Positions 19,755 to 30,609 of a DNA stretch of 64,000 nucleotides are shown here, piece after piece (the stretch's first letter is position 1; each line of letters begins with the position of its first letter). The DNA is from Corynebacterium pollutisoli (GTDB taxonomy: Bacteria > Actinomycetota > Actinomycetes > Mycobacteriales > Mycobacteriaceae): assembly GCF_900177745.1 (NCBI RefSeq), contig NZ_FXAR01000003.1, forward strand, positions 124,001 through 188,000, read 5' to 3'. The position numbers and the translations under genes are program-made. Under the pieces are notes generated by a model. The model was not told where the DNA came from and made no database searches. It saw only the letters and a program-made list of their open reading frames with translations.

Positions 19755-19806
19755 GCCGGTACGTAAGGCCCTGCCGAGGGCCCTGAAAAACGCCTTACGT
19801 ACCGGC
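19755..19806. terminator. Large inverted repeat between gltS and yjbR
   Basis: A perfect 15-base stem GCCGGTACGTAAGGC/GCCTTACGTACCGGC with a 22-base loop that itself contains AGGGCCCT. It sits between converging genes, and its right end touches the stop codon of yjbR. There is no T-run, so it may stop transcription both ways by other means or protect mRNA ends. Confidence 0.55.
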
Positions 19807-20192
19807 TATCCACCTTCGTCCCGGCCGAACGTCGCCGGGTCGACCGGTCGCCGCCGGCGGGGCAGGCCGGCGACCCCCAGGAGGTAGGAGTCGGTGACCA
19901 GGTCGTGCAGGTACTGCGCGCCCTCCGCGAACACCCCGTCGCCCACCGAGATCCAGTGCCTCTTGTTCATGTGCCACCCCGGCTGAATCCAGTCGTGGGT
20001 GGCACGCAGCATCTCCGCCTCGTGGGGGTCGGCCTTGAGGGTGACCACCCCGCGGGTGAGCATGGCGAACATCTTCCCGCGTACCTTCCACACCTCGATG
20101 TCGGCGTTGTGGCCGTCGAAGGGGAAGGTCTTCTCCGTGCCGGGCAGGTCGTGGCAGCGGGCGCGGGCGGCGTCGAAAAGCGGGGTACTCAT
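19806..20192 (-). CDS. MmcQ/YjbR family protein
   Basis: 128 residues, single-domain, soluble, DNA-binding-like fold of unknown role. DLPGTEKTFPFDGHNADIEV, GKMFAML and HMNKRHWISV match the family. Start ATG 20192, 17 bases from the first HAIR site of the divergent clpB promoter, so HspR may also control it. Heat-shock involvement is my inference from position only. Confidence 0.8.
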   Translation of the reverse strand: MSTPLFDAARARCHDLPGTEKTFPFDGHNADIEVWKVRGKMFAMLTRGVVTLKADPHEAEMLRATHDWIQPGWHMNKRHWISVGDGVFAEGAQYLHDLVTDSYLLGVAGLPRRRRPVDPATFGRDEGG

Positions 20193-20208
20193 GAAACCCT
20201 TCCGTAAA

Positions 20209-20229
20209 CTTGAGTGCGCAGGACTCAAA
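20209..20229. promoter_or_regulatory. HAIR operator 1 (yjbR-clpB)
   Basis: CTTGAGT-N7-ACTCAAA, 13 of 14 consensus bases. It lies 30 bases from the second site, about three helical turns, so two HspR dimers could bind on one face. Confidence 0.85.
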
Positions 20230-20238
20230 GTTTTTTCC

Positions 20239-20267
20239 CTTGAGTGGAACAGACTCAACTCTTGAGA
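20239..20267. promoter_or_regulatory. HAIR operator 2 with extra half-site
   Basis: CTTGAGT-N7-ACTCAAC (20239-20259), followed by a third half-site CTTGAGA at 20261-20267. It overlaps the SigH promoter elements of clpB, so HspR binding should block SigH polymerase directly. Confidence 0.85.
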
Positions 20268-20273
20268 CGTTAC
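20245..20273 (+). promoter_or_regulatory. SigH-type promoter of clpB
   Basis: TGGAAC (20245-20250)-N17-CGTTAC (20268-20273). The -35 lies inside the spacer of HAIR 2. Same spacing as the dnaK promoter. Confidence 0.75.
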
Positions 20274-20312
20274 TACTAGTAGATAACAGACGAAAGAGAA
20301 AGGAAACGTGCC

Positions 20313-22871
<2,559 letters not shown>

Positions 22872-22878
22872 TCTCCCG

Positions 22879-22932
22879 CGCGGTTCGGCCACTTATGGGG
22901 TGTTTGAACACCCCGGAAGTGGCCGAACCGCG
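22879..22932. terminator. 54-base near-perfect hairpin after clpB
   Basis: A 16-base outer stem (CGCGGTTCGGCCACTT/AAGTGGCCGAACCGCG), a 2-base mismatch, an 8-base inner stem (GGGGTGTT/AACACCCC) and a 2-base loop. It starts eight bases after the clpB stop. No T-run. Probably a transcription end or an mRNA-protecting structure; it could also be a repeat element. Confidence 0.6.
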
Positions 22933-23002
22933 GCACCGCCACTTATCGACGCCGCCCGTTCCCCACCCCGGGGGAGCGGGCGGCGTCGCTATGCTCGGGC
23001 CC

Positions 23003-23257
23003 ATGGCAGATCCCATCAAGGACCGTGAACTCTACGAGGCACTCCGCGAGGACGGCGCGAGCCAGGAGAAGGCCGCACGCATCGCCAACGCCGCCGCGAA
23101 CTCTTCCCGCGAGGAGGTCGGGCGCCGGGGAGGCGACGCCGACGCCTACGAGGAGTGGACCGTCGATGAGCTGCGGGAACGCGCCCGCGAGCTGGACATC
23201 GAGGGGCGCTCGAGCATGAAGAAGGACGAGCTCATCGAGGCCCTACGGAATCACTGA
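23003..23257 (+). CDS. Small Rho-N/SAP-like domain protein
   Basis: 84 residues. The N-terminal half is a charged helical segment (DRELYEALREDGASQEKAAR); the C-terminal half WTVDELRERARELDIEGRSS then KKDELIEALRNH is a Rho N-terminal/SAP-like helix pair that usually binds nucleic acid. Start ATG 23003 chosen over an ATG four codons upstream because the family begins MADPIKD-like. Its last 15 bases overlap the convergent DinB-like gene. Confidence 0.75.
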   Translation: MADPIKDRELYEALREDGASQEKAARIANAAANSSREEVGRRGGDADAYEEWTVDELRERARELDIEGRSSMKKDELIEALRNH

Positions 23258-23749
23258 CGGCATGCCGGCGATGTAGTGGGCCTGGGCGAGGTGCTCGAGG
23301 GCGTCGATAAGCAGGGAGGTGATGCGCACCTGCCGGGTGACGGGCTGATCATCGTAGGTGTCGACGATGTCGTCCCAGTCCGGGGAGTCGTCGACGTGGG
23401 CGCGGACCGCGGCGAGGGCGTCGCGGATGTAGGCGGCGAGGGCGGCGTGGTCGTCGACACGCACCGACCGGGCCTCCTCGGCGGAGTGGCCGTACCCGAG
23501 GGTGTCGCCGATCGAGCCGAGGCCGAGGGCCTCCCGGTGGCGGGGCCACACCTCCGCGCCGCCGCTGAGGTGCGCGAGCTGCATGTCGATCTCCCGGCCG
23601 GTGTGCCACAGCAGCCACGCGGGGGAATTGGGGTGCCCGCCGGGGTGCGCGTTGAGCTCCCCGGGGCCCAGTTCCCGCAGGTGGGAGAGAGAATACTCGG
23701 TGCGGTCGAGGAGATCGCGGATTGTCCTGTCAACTTCGTCACTGTGCAT
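23243..23749 (-). CDS. DinB-like / mycothiol-transferase fold protein
   Basis: 168 residues, four-helix DinB fold. Conserved His residues that usually bind a metal are visible in PAWLLWHTGREIDMQ and the C-terminal HLAQAHYIAGM. In actinobacteria such proteins often use mycothiol as cosubstrate; which reaction this one performs is unknown. ATG 23749, 34 bases from the divergent glgC-like gene. Contains one GTCGATAAG motif at 23303, encoding Leu-Ile-Asp. Confidence 0.75.
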   Translation of the reverse strand: MHSDEVDRTIRDLLDRTEYSLSHLRELGPGELNAHPGGHPNSPAWLLWHTGREIDMQLAHLSGGAEVWPRHREALGLGSIGDTLGYGHSAEEARSVRVDDHAALAAYIRDALAAVRAHVDDSPDWDDIVDTYDDQPVTRQVRITSLLIDALEHLAQAHYIAGMPSVIP

Positions 23750-23783
23750 GTCGCCAGGCTACCGATCTCCGTACCATGGTCCC

Positions 23784-24941
23784 ATGAACGGCAACGCATC
23801 CCACACGGTCGCGCTCATCCTCGCCGGTGGCCGCGGCAGCAGGCTCTCCCCGCTGACCGACGCGCGCCCCAAGCCGGCCGTCCCCCTGGCCGGTTCCTAC
23901 CGGCTCATCGACGTCGCGCTCTCCAACCTCACGCACTCCCAGATCCGCGATGTGTGGGTCGCCGAGCAGTACCGCCCGAACCTGCTCAACCGGCACCTCG
24001 CCGGCGGCCGCCCCTGGGACCTCGACGGCACCCGCCACGGCCTGCGCCTGCTCCCGCCGGGGGAGGGGGACGCGGAGGACGGGTTCTCGGAGGGCAACGG
24101 GCACGCCCTGTTCCAGCAGCTGGAGGCCGTCGAGGAGTACGGGGCGCAGACCCTCATCGTGCTCAGCGCCGACCATCTCTACCAGCTGGACCTGCGGCCG
24201 GTGCTCGACCAGCACGCGGAACTGGGCAGTGACCTGACGATCATCACCACCGAGATCCTCGAGGACGCCTCCCGCTACGGCGTCGTGACCGCGAAGAACA
24301 AGGAGGTCACCGGCTACGACTACAAGCCGGACTCCCCGGCGGGCCAGGTGGTGGCCACCGAGGTCTTCGTCTTCGACGTCGCCGCCCTGCGCCGCGCCTG
24401 CCGCGACCTCCTCCCGGCGGGTTCCGACGGCTCCGAACTCGGCGACTACGGCGAGACCATCGTGCCCCACATGGTCGAGCACGCCACGGTCCATGAGTAC
24501 CGCCTCGACGGCTACTGGCGTGACCTGGGCACCATCGACGCCTACTTCCGCGCCCACATGGAACTCATCGAGGGCACCGGCATCGACCTGCACCGCCCGG
24601 ACTGGCCGCTGCTGACCAACCTCTCCCAGTCGGCCCCCGCCCGCATCGCGCCGGACGCCGAGATCAACAACTCCCTGGTCTGCCCGGGTGCGGACGTCGT
24701 CGGCACGGTCGAGCACAGCCTCATCGGCCCCGGGGTGCGGGTGGAGAAGGGGGCGACCGTCCGCCGCTGCGTCCTCATCGGGGACGTCACGGTCCCGGCC
24801 GGCGCGCACCTGGAATCCGTCATCGCCGACCACGGGGCGGAGATCCCCACCGGCCGGACCGGGCAGACGAAACCGGGGCCGGGCAACATCACGGTGCTCG
24901 TCGAGAAGCGGACGGACGAGGGGGACGCGCTGACGCCGTGA
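23784..24941 (+). CDS. glgC: Glucose-1-phosphate adenylyltransferase family protein
   Basis: 385 residues. N-terminal nucleotidyltransferase domain with LILAGGRGSRLSPLT, RPKPAVPLAG and the sugar-binding YWRDLGTIDAYF; C-terminal left-handed beta-helix repeats (about residues 280-370). This is the GlgC pattern (ADP-glucose for glycogen or trehalose/maltose-phosphate). I cannot exclude a paralogue with another sugar phosphate, since C. glutamicum has its main glgC elsewhere. ATG 23784; no strong binding site visible. Confidence 0.75.
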   Translation: MNGNASHTVALILAGGRGSRLSPLTDARPKPAVPLAGSYRLIDVALSNLTHSQIRDVWVAEQYRPNLLNRHLAGGRPWDLDGTRHGLRLLPPGEGDAEDGFSEGNGHALFQQLEAVEEYGAQTLIVLSADHLYQLDLRPVLDQHAELGSDLTIITTEILEDASRYGVVTAKNKEVTGYDYKPDSPAGQVVATEVFVFDVAALRRACRDLLPAGSDGSELGDYGETIVPHMVEHATVHEYRLDGYWRDLGTIDAYFRAHMELIEGTGIDLHRPDWPLLTNLSQSAPARIAPDAEINNSLVCPGADVVGTVEHSLIGPGVRVEKGATVRRCVLIGDVTVPAGAHLESVIADHGAEIPTGRTGQTKPGPGNITVLVEKRTDEGDALTP

Positions 24942-24985
24942 TCGGCCGGGGGCGTGCACCAGCGGCACGTCCGGTGAACCCCACC

Positions 24986-24991
24986 TAATAT
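24986..24991 (+). promoter_or_regulatory. -10 box placing a leaderless start
   Basis: TAATAT ends eight bases before the ATG at 25000, the usual distance to a transcription start. There is no ribosome binding site before the ATG. The transcript of the next gene is therefore probably leaderless. Confidence 0.5.
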
Positions 24992-24999
24992 CGAGATAT

Positions 25000-25839
25000 A
25001 TGAGCACCTTCGTGAGCGCCGACTCTCTGCGGGACGACATCTATCACGGTAACCATCAGACCGTCCTCGCCTCCTACTGGGCCCCGGGCGAGGGCGGCGG
25101 GTACAAGCGGTACGAATCAGAGCACATGCCCACCGCGCTGTTCTGCGATCCGGCCTACGCGCTGGCCGGGATCCCCAGCTCGGACGACGGCCGCAACCCC
25201 CTCCCGGAGGCCCACTATCTGCAGGACTGGTTCAGCCGGTGGGGGCTGGAGGAGGGCAGCCGCGTCGTCGTCTACGACGAGGGGCGCGGCCTCATGGCGG
25301 CCCGCGCGTGGTGGATCCTGCGCTGGGCGGGACTGGATGACGTGCAGATCCTCGACGGTGGCCTCAAACGCTGGGACGAACTCGGCTACCCCATCGTCGG
25401 CGGGCCGGGGAACTTCGCCATGTCCGACGGTGGGGCGGTGAAGATCGGCGGCCTGCCCGTCGCGGAGATCGACGACGTCCGCGATCACATCGCCGGGGGA
25501 GGGGTCCTCGTGGACACCCGTGACTCCCGTCGCTTCGAGGGCCGCCGCGAGATCCTCGACCTCAAGGCCGGCCACATCCCGGGGGCCATCAACATTCCGG
25601 TCCGCGAGCTGCTCAACGACGACTGGACGATCCGCACGCGGGAGGAGATCCGGGAGCGTTTCGCCCGCGACGGCATCACCTCGTGCGAGAACGTCGTCCT
25701 CTACTCCGGTTCCGGCAATCACTCCGCCCTGGCGATCGCCGCGATGGAGTACGCGGGCCTGGGCTGCGCGACGCATTATGTCGGTGGCTGGTCGCAGTGG
25801 TCGGCCGATCCGACGAACCCGGTGCAGCGGGGCTTCTGA
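25000..25839 (+). CDS. Two-domain rhodanese (SseA-like) lacking the catalytic Cys
   Basis: 279 residues, two rhodanese domains as in thiosulfate/3-mercaptopyruvate sulfurtransferases: YDEGRGLMAARAWWILRWAG in the first, DTRDSRRFEGRR and HIPGAINIPV in the second. The active loop, normally YCGSGxxA, reads YSGSGNHS: residue 236 is Ser (codon TCC at 25705-25707), so the persulfide-forming Cys is missing. Either the activity is lost, or the protein binds or senses instead of catalysing. Probably leaderless. Followed by a hypothetical gene and pyrE. Confidence 0.85.
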   Translation: MSTFVSADSLRDDIYHGNHQTVLASYWAPGEGGGYKRYESEHMPTALFCDPAYALAGIPSSDDGRNPLPEAHYLQDWFSRWGLEEGSRVVVYDEGRGLMAARAWWILRWAGLDDVQILDGGLKRWDELGYPIVGGPGNFAMSDGGAVKIGGLPVAEIDDVRDHIAGGGVLVDTRDSRRFEGRREILDLKAGHIPGAINIPVRELLNDDWTIRTREEIRERFARDGITSCENVVLYSGSGNHSALAIAAMEYAGLGCATHYVGGWSQWSADPTNPVQRGF

Positions 25840-25859
25840 TCGCACTATTGTCGAAGGTG

Positions 25860-26873
25860 ATGTCCACCATTGCCTTCGTCCTCGCAGCAGCCGCCGCCGG
25901 TGCGGCCGGCGCGCTGTGGCGTCTCGACGCCCGCCGGCAGGCCCCCGCCGCGCCGGAACCGGTCCCCGAGACCACCGGGCATCCGGAGACCCCGGAGGAG
26001 CACGAGCGCACCCGCCCGAGCCTCCACCTGCCGGGTGCCCTGCGCCGCGAGCGCCGCGCCTGGGCCGAGGAGAAGGGCTACGACTTCGCGCGTACCGACG
26101 ACTGGCTCAACGACGAATGGTCCCGCGGCGCGGCGGCCTCCGGGGCGGTCGCGCGCGACATCGTCAGTGGTCAGGCGTACGGGCACGAGATGGTGCTCAT
26201 GGATCTCGGCGGCGTCAACGTCATGGCGATGCGCCGCGGTTCCAGCTCGGATGTCGTCCTCGACGCCCGCCGCAGCGGCCTCACCCAGGAGTCCTCGGAG
26301 GATCTCCTCGAGGCGTTCACCCTGGGGGATTTCACGGTGCTGGCCACCGACATCGGCGTCGCCGAGAGGCTTCTCGATGAACGCGTCACCACCGCCTTCG
26401 AGGTCTTCCCCGAGGTGGTCACCGCCGTGTGGATGGAGGCCGACTGGGTCCTCGCCCAGACCGCGAAGGGCTCGCACAGCGCCGACTGGGAGGCGATGCT
26501 CGCCCCGCTCGCCATGCTGGCCGACGCCGCCTGCGCCCTGCCTCCGAAGGCGACTGCCGCCCAGACCCTGCTTCTCGACGATCTGGATCCCACCCGCCAC
26601 ATGCCCGGCCCGCCCCAGCCCGGTTTCGGGGTGCTGGCCATCGCCCGGGAGGGCGTCGACGGGGGCGAACGGCCCCTCGTGCAGCGCCCGGAGGAACCGC
26701 TCGACCTGCCCTCCCGCCGCCAGGCGGTGGCGCGTGGTGTGGTGGAACCACGCAACATCGGGGCGGACGAGGTGGAACCGATCGCGGACGGCGTCGATAA
26801 GCGGGACGGTGAGGCGCGGGGACCGCGCATGCCGCGCGACCTCAGCGGGGGATCCTCCCTCTTCGACGACTAG
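25860..26873 (+). CDS. Conserved corynebacterial hypothetical with N-terminal anchor
   Basis: 337 residues. A single N-terminal hydrophobic segment (MSTIAFVLAAAAAGAAGALW) could be a membrane anchor or signal peptide; the rest is soluble. A conserved-looking middle (DYGFART-like DWLNDEWSRGAAASG...AYGHEMVLMDLGGVNVMAM) gives no family I recognise. ATG at 25860, or a GTG one codon upstream. Lies between the rhodanese and pyrE and is likely co-transcribed. Carries a GTCGATAAG motif at 26793, here read as Val-Asp-Lys. Confidence 0.7.
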   Translation: MSTIAFVLAAAAAGAAGALWRLDARRQAPAAPEPVPETTGHPETPEEHERTRPSLHLPGALRRERRAWAEEKGYDFARTDDWLNDEWSRGAAASGAVARDIVSGQAYGHEMVLMDLGGVNVMAMRRGSSSDVVLDARRSGLTQESSEDLLEAFTLGDFTVLATDIGVAERLLDERVTTAFEVFPEVVTAVWMEADWVLAQTAKGSHSADWEAMLAPLAMLADAACALPPKATAAQTLLLDDLDPTRHMPGPPQPGFGVLAIAREGVDGGERPLVQRPEEPLDLPSRRQAVARGVVEPRNIGADEVEPIADGVDKRDGEARGPRMPRDLSGGSSLFDD

Positions 26874-26910
26874 AGTCACAGGGAGAACCCCGCACGAGAA
26901 GGAGACCCCC

Positions 26911-27462
26911 ATGAGCCGCACCGACGTCGACGCCACGAAGCTCGCCGAGCTGGCGGAACTGGTCAAGGAACTGGCCGTCGTCCACGGAAAGGTGACGCTG
27001 TCCTCGGGCAAGGAGGCCGACTACTACGTCGACCTGCGCCGGGCGACGCTGCACAACGAGGCGTCGAAGCTTATCGGCACCCTCCTGCGCCAGCTGACCA
27101 GCGACTGGGACTTCGTCTCCGTCGGCGGCCTCACCCTGGGCGCGGACCCGGTCGCCACCGCCGTCATGCACGCCGAGGGCCGCCCGATCGACGCGTTCGT
27201 CGTGCGCAAGGAGGCCAAGAAGCACGGCATGCAGCGCCGCGTCGAGGGCCCCGACGTGGTGGGGAAGAAGGTGCTCGTCGTCGAGGACACGACCACCACC
27301 GGCAACTCCCCGCTCACCGCCGTCGCCGCGCTGCGTGAGCTCGGCGCCGACGTCATCGGCGTGGCCACCGTCGTCGACCGGGCGACCGGCGCCGACGAGG
27401 TCATCCGAGCCGAGGGCCTCGAATACCGTTACCTCCTGGGCCTGGACGACCTTGGACTCTAG
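26911..27462 (+). CDS. pyrE: Orotate phosphoribosyltransferase
   Basis: Joins orotate to PRPP to make OMP in pyrimidine synthesis. 183 residues. PRPP-binding loop VLVVEDTTTTGNSP; catalytic-loop residues RKEAKKHGMQRRVEG. ATG preceded by AGAAGGAG. The following rRNA/tRNA methyltransferase starts inside its last codons. Confidence 0.94.
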   Translation: MSRTDVDATKLAELAELVKELAVVHGKVTLSSGKEADYYVDLRRATLHNEASKLIGTLLRQLTSDWDFVSVGGLTLGADPVATAVMHAEGRPIDAFVVRKEAKKHGMQRRVEGPDVVGKKVLVVEDTTTTGNSPLTAVAALRELGADVIGVATVVDRATGADEVIRAEGLEYRYLLGLDDLGL

Positions 27463-28099
27463 TCCCGGGCCCACCGAATGGGGTGAGGGCCGGCACGGCG
27501 TCGGCCCCTGGGAGGGGGAGTGGCCCGAGGGTGACCACTGGGACCCGCAGCTCCTCGCGGAGGGCGACCGACGCAACGTCGTCGACGCCTACCGCTACTG
27601 GACACGCGAGGCGATCGTGCGGGACATCGACACCCGTCGGCACCCCCTGCACGTGGCGATCGAGAACTTCGAGAACGACGCCAACATCGGCACCGTCGTG
27701 CGCACCGCCAACGCCATCGCGGTGGACACCGTGCACATCGTCGGCCGGCGGCGCTGGAACCGGCGCGGGGCCATGGTCACCGACCGTTACCAGCACCTCA
27801 TGCACCACCCGGACGTACATTCGCTGCTGGTGTGGGCGATCCGGAACGACCTCACCGTGGTGGCGATCGACAACACACCGGGTTCCGTCCCGCTCGAGAC
27901 CGCGCACCTGCCGCGCGAGTGCCTCCTGCTGTTCGGGCAGGAGGGGCCGGGCATCACCCCGGAGGCTGCGGAGGGGGCGCTCATGACCTGCTCCATCGCG
28001 CAGTTCGGGTCGACCCGGTCGATCAACGCGGGCGTCGCGGCGGGCATCGCCATGCACGCCTGGATCCGGCAGCATGGAGATCTCGGTCACGCCTGGTGA
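27452..28099 (+). CDS. SpoU-family RNA 2'-O-methyltransferase
   Basis: 215 residues. SPOUT motifs are clear: IENFENDANIGTVVRTANA (motif 1), LLLFGQEGPGITPEA (motif 2) and SIAQFGSTRSINAGVAAGIA (motif 3), which forms the knot that binds SAM. Methylates a ribose in tRNA or rRNA; which one is unclear. The only reasonable start is TTG 27452, overlapping the last 11 bases of pyrE, so translation is probably coupled. Confidence 0.88.
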   Translation: MDSSPGPTEWGEGRHGVGPWEGEWPEGDHWDPQLLAEGDRRNVVDAYRYWTREAIVRDIDTRRHPLHVAIENFENDANIGTVVRTANAIAVDTVHIVGRRRWNRRGAMVTDRYQHLMHHPDVHSLLVWAIRNDLTVVAIDNTPGSVPLETAHLPRECLLLFGQEGPGITPEAAEGALMTCSIAQFGSTRSINAGVAAGIAMHAWIRQHGDLGHAW

Positions 28100-28178
28100 C
28101 GTGCGCGTGACGTAACTGCAAACCAATCGTTATCATGGTGTGATACTTTCGGACACAGCGAGGAGTGACGGAAAGAAC

Positions 28179-29378
28179 GTGCAGGAGACCTGGGCGCACC
28201 GCGCCGACCTGGCGGAATCCGCCATCAACGAGCGCCACGGTTCGCGCGTGTGGGGCATCCCGCGCACCAACCTGGCCGTGGTCAGCTGGCCGCCGACCAC
28301 CAAGGAGCGCCTCTTCCACCACTGGCACTACTGGTGGCAGGCCCACTACCTCGACTGCCTCGTCGACGCCGCCACGAGGCGGCCGACGCGTGCCCGCCGC
28401 CGGGTCATCGCCAACACCATCAACGGCATCCGCCTGCGCAACCTCGGTCCCCTGACCAACAACCGCTACTACGACGACAAGGCGTGGCTGGCGCTGGCCC
28501 TGCGCCGCGCCGGGACCCTCCACCAGGTGCCCATGCCCACCGTCCTGCCGCGCCTCGAGCACAACATCGTCGACGGCATCGACGGACTCACCGGCGTCCT
28601 CCCGTGGCGTACCGGCGAGACCTTCTACAACGTCCCCTCCAACGGCCCCGCCGCCATCATGATGGCCCGCACCGGCCGGATCGAGGAGGCCCGCGGCATC
28701 GTCGACTGGATCCACGAGCACCTCATCAACGACGACGGCCTGGTCATGGACGGCATCCGCATGCGCATGCACGGCCCGGAGCTCGTCCCCAACATCCACC
28801 CGTACTGCCAGGGCGTGGCCCTCGGCGCCAACCTCGAGATCGCCCTCGCCCTGCGGGAGAAGGCCGGCTTCTCCCACGGCGACACCATCTCCGGGCTCGC
28901 GGACGCCGAGGCCATCGACGAGGCCATGCCGTACATCACCCGCATCCGCGCCCTCGTCCAGGCGGTGGCCGTCCACATGGCCACCCCGGCCGGGGTCATC
29001 GACTGGAAGACCGGCGACGGTGACGGCGGCCTGTTCAAGGGCATCCTCATGCGCTACCTCGCCGACGTCGCCGTGCGCCTGCCCTCGGACAACGCCGCGA
29101 ACCGGGCCGCGAAGAAGGTCGCCGCCCGCCTCGTGCTGTCCTCCGCCGAGTCGGTGTGGAACCGCCGCCTCGAGGTCGACGGTCTGCCGGTGTTCGCCAC
29201 CGACTGGACGGCCGACGCCCGCCTCCCGCACAACTTCGGCCTCGCTCCGTCGACCCTGCCGGAGGCCCTCGGCGTGTTGCGTATCGACGAACGCGACCTC
29301 TCCGTCCAGCTCTCCGGATGGATGCTCCTCGAGGCCGCTGCCCGCGTCGTCGCGGATTCGGACACCCGCAAGCCCTGA
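28179..29378 (+). CDS. Glycoside hydrolase family 76-like protein
   Basis: 399 residues, alpha/alpha-toroid type. YWWQAHYLDCLVDA, NRYYDDKAWLALAL (with the Asp pair typical of GH76) and WKTGDGDGGLFKGILMRYLAD fit family GH76 (alpha-1,6-mannanases). There is no signal peptide, so it would act in the cytoplasm unless exported otherwise; this is unusual for a mannanase. GTG start at 28179 behind GGAAAG. Mannan in the corynebacterial envelope makes a role in lipomannan turnover possible, but that is speculation. Confidence 0.75.
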   Translation: MQETWAHRADLAESAINERHGSRVWGIPRTNLAVVSWPPTTKERLFHHWHYWWQAHYLDCLVDAATRRPTRARRRVIANTINGIRLRNLGPLTNNRYYDDKAWLALALRRAGTLHQVPMPTVLPRLEHNIVDGIDGLTGVLPWRTGETFYNVPSNGPAAIMMARTGRIEEARGIVDWIHEHLINDDGLVMDGIRMRMHGPELVPNIHPYCQGVALGANLEIALALREKAGFSHGDTISGLADAEAIDEAMPYITRIRALVQAVAVHMATPAGVIDWKTGDGDGGLFKGILMRYLADVAVRLPSDNAANRAAKKVAARLVLSSAESVWNRRLEVDGLPVFATDWTADARLPHNFGLAPSTLPEALGVLRIDERDLSVQLSGWMLLEAAARVVADSDTRKP

Positions 29379-29449
29379 TTCTGCCCGAATCGGGGGGAGG
29401 GGAGCCTGTGATTTCCTCTGGCGGGGCGAGCACTCAGGCGCAAACGCAG

Positions 29450-29463
29450 GCATACTGGTATGC
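29450..29463 (+). promoter_or_regulatory. Dyad upstream of fda
   Basis: GCATAC-TG-GTATGC, 6-base perfect arms, about 50 bases before the aldolase start. It overlaps the place where a promoter is expected and may be an operator or an extended -10 region. Confidence 0.3.
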
Positions 29464-29512
29464 GGACCCCGATTCGGACCCCTAGCGATCGAACTACCTG
29501 GAGGATCACCCT

Positions 29513-30544
29513 ATGCCTATCGCGACTCCTGAGATCTACAACGAGATGCTCGACAAGGCCAAGGAGGGCGGCTACGCCTTCCCGGCCATCAACTGCACCT
29601 CCTCGGAGACCATCAACGCTGCCCTGAAGGGCTTCGCCGAGGCCGAGTCCGACGGCATCATCCAGTTCTCCACCGGCGGCGCCGAGTTCGGCTCCGGTCT
29701 GGCCGTGAAGAACAAGGTCGCCGGCGCCGTCGCCCTGGCCTCCTTCGCCCACGAGGCCGCCAAGCACTACGGCGTCAACGTCGCACTGCACACCGACCAC
29801 TGCCAGAAGGAGGTGCTCGACGAGTTCGTGCGCCCCCTGCTCGCCATCTCCCAGGAGCGCGTCGACGCCGGTGAGCTGCCGCTGTTCCAGTCCCACATGT
29901 GGGACGGTTCCGCTGTGCCGATCGACGAGAACCTCGAGATCGCCCAGGAGCTGCTGGAGAAGTCCCGCAAGGCGAACATCATCCTCGAGATCGAGATCGG
30001 TGTCGTCGGCGGCGAGGAGGACGGCGTCGAGGCCAAGGCCGGCGCCAACCTCTACACCACCGAGGAGGACTTCGAGAAGACCATCGACGCCATCGGCACC
30101 GGTGAGAACGGCCGCTACCTGCTGGCCGCCACCTTCGGCAACGTCCACGGCGTGTACAAGCCGGGCAACGTCAAGCTGCGCCCGGAGGTTCTCCTCGAGG
30201 GCCAGCAGGTTGCCCGCAGGAAGCTGGGCCTGTCCGACGACGCCCTGCCGTTCGACTTCGTCTTCCACGGTGGCTCCGGCTCCGAGAAGGAGAAGATCGA
30301 GGAGGCGCTGCGTTACGGCGTCATCAAGATGAACGTGGACACCGACACCCAGTACGCGTTCACCCGCCCGATCGTGACCCACATGTTCGAGAACTACAGC
30401 GGTGTCCTCAAGGTCGACGGCGAGGTCGGCAACAAGAAGGTCTACGACCCGCGTTCCTACCTCAAGAAGGCCGAGCAGGGCATGGCAGAGCGCGTCATCG
30501 AGGCCTGCCAGGACCTGCATTCCGTGGGTAAGACCGTCAAGTAG
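29513..30544 (+). CDS. fda: Class II fructose-bisphosphate aldolase
   Basis: Cleaves fructose-1,6-bisphosphate in glycolysis and acts in reverse in gluconeogenesis. 343 residues. Zinc-binding HTDHCQK (His93, His96, with catalytic Asp95) and the phosphate loop region FHGGSGS. Codon use is strongly biased, as expected for a highly expressed gene. Preceded by CTGGAGGATCACC and followed by a terminator. Confidence 0.97.
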   Translation: MPIATPEIYNEMLDKAKEGGYAFPAINCTSSETINAALKGFAEAESDGIIQFSTGGAEFGSGLAVKNKVAGAVALASFAHEAAKHYGVNVALHTDHCQKEVLDEFVRPLLAISQERVDAGELPLFQSHMWDGSAVPIDENLEIAQELLEKSRKANIILEIEIGVVGGEEDGVEAKAGANLYTTEEDFEKTIDAIGTGENGRYLLAATFGNVHGVYKPGNVKLRPEVLLEGQQVARRKLGLSDDALPFDFVFHGGSGSEKEKIEEALRYGVIKMNVDTDTQYAFTRPIVTHMFENYSGVLKVDGEVGNKKVYDPRSYLKKAEQGMAERVIEACQDLHSVGKTVK

Positions 30545-30560
30545 TCTTCCTCCACTGGTC

Positions 30561-30588
30561 AAGCCCCGCCCTGTGCGGGGCTTTTCCC
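30561..30588 (+). terminator. Terminator after fda
   Basis: Perfect 9-base stem AAGCCCCGC/GCGGGGCTT, 5-base loop, then a run of T's (CTTTTCCCTTTT). Confidence 0.85.
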
Positions 30589-30609
30589 TTTTCATTAGTG
30601 TGATACTCC

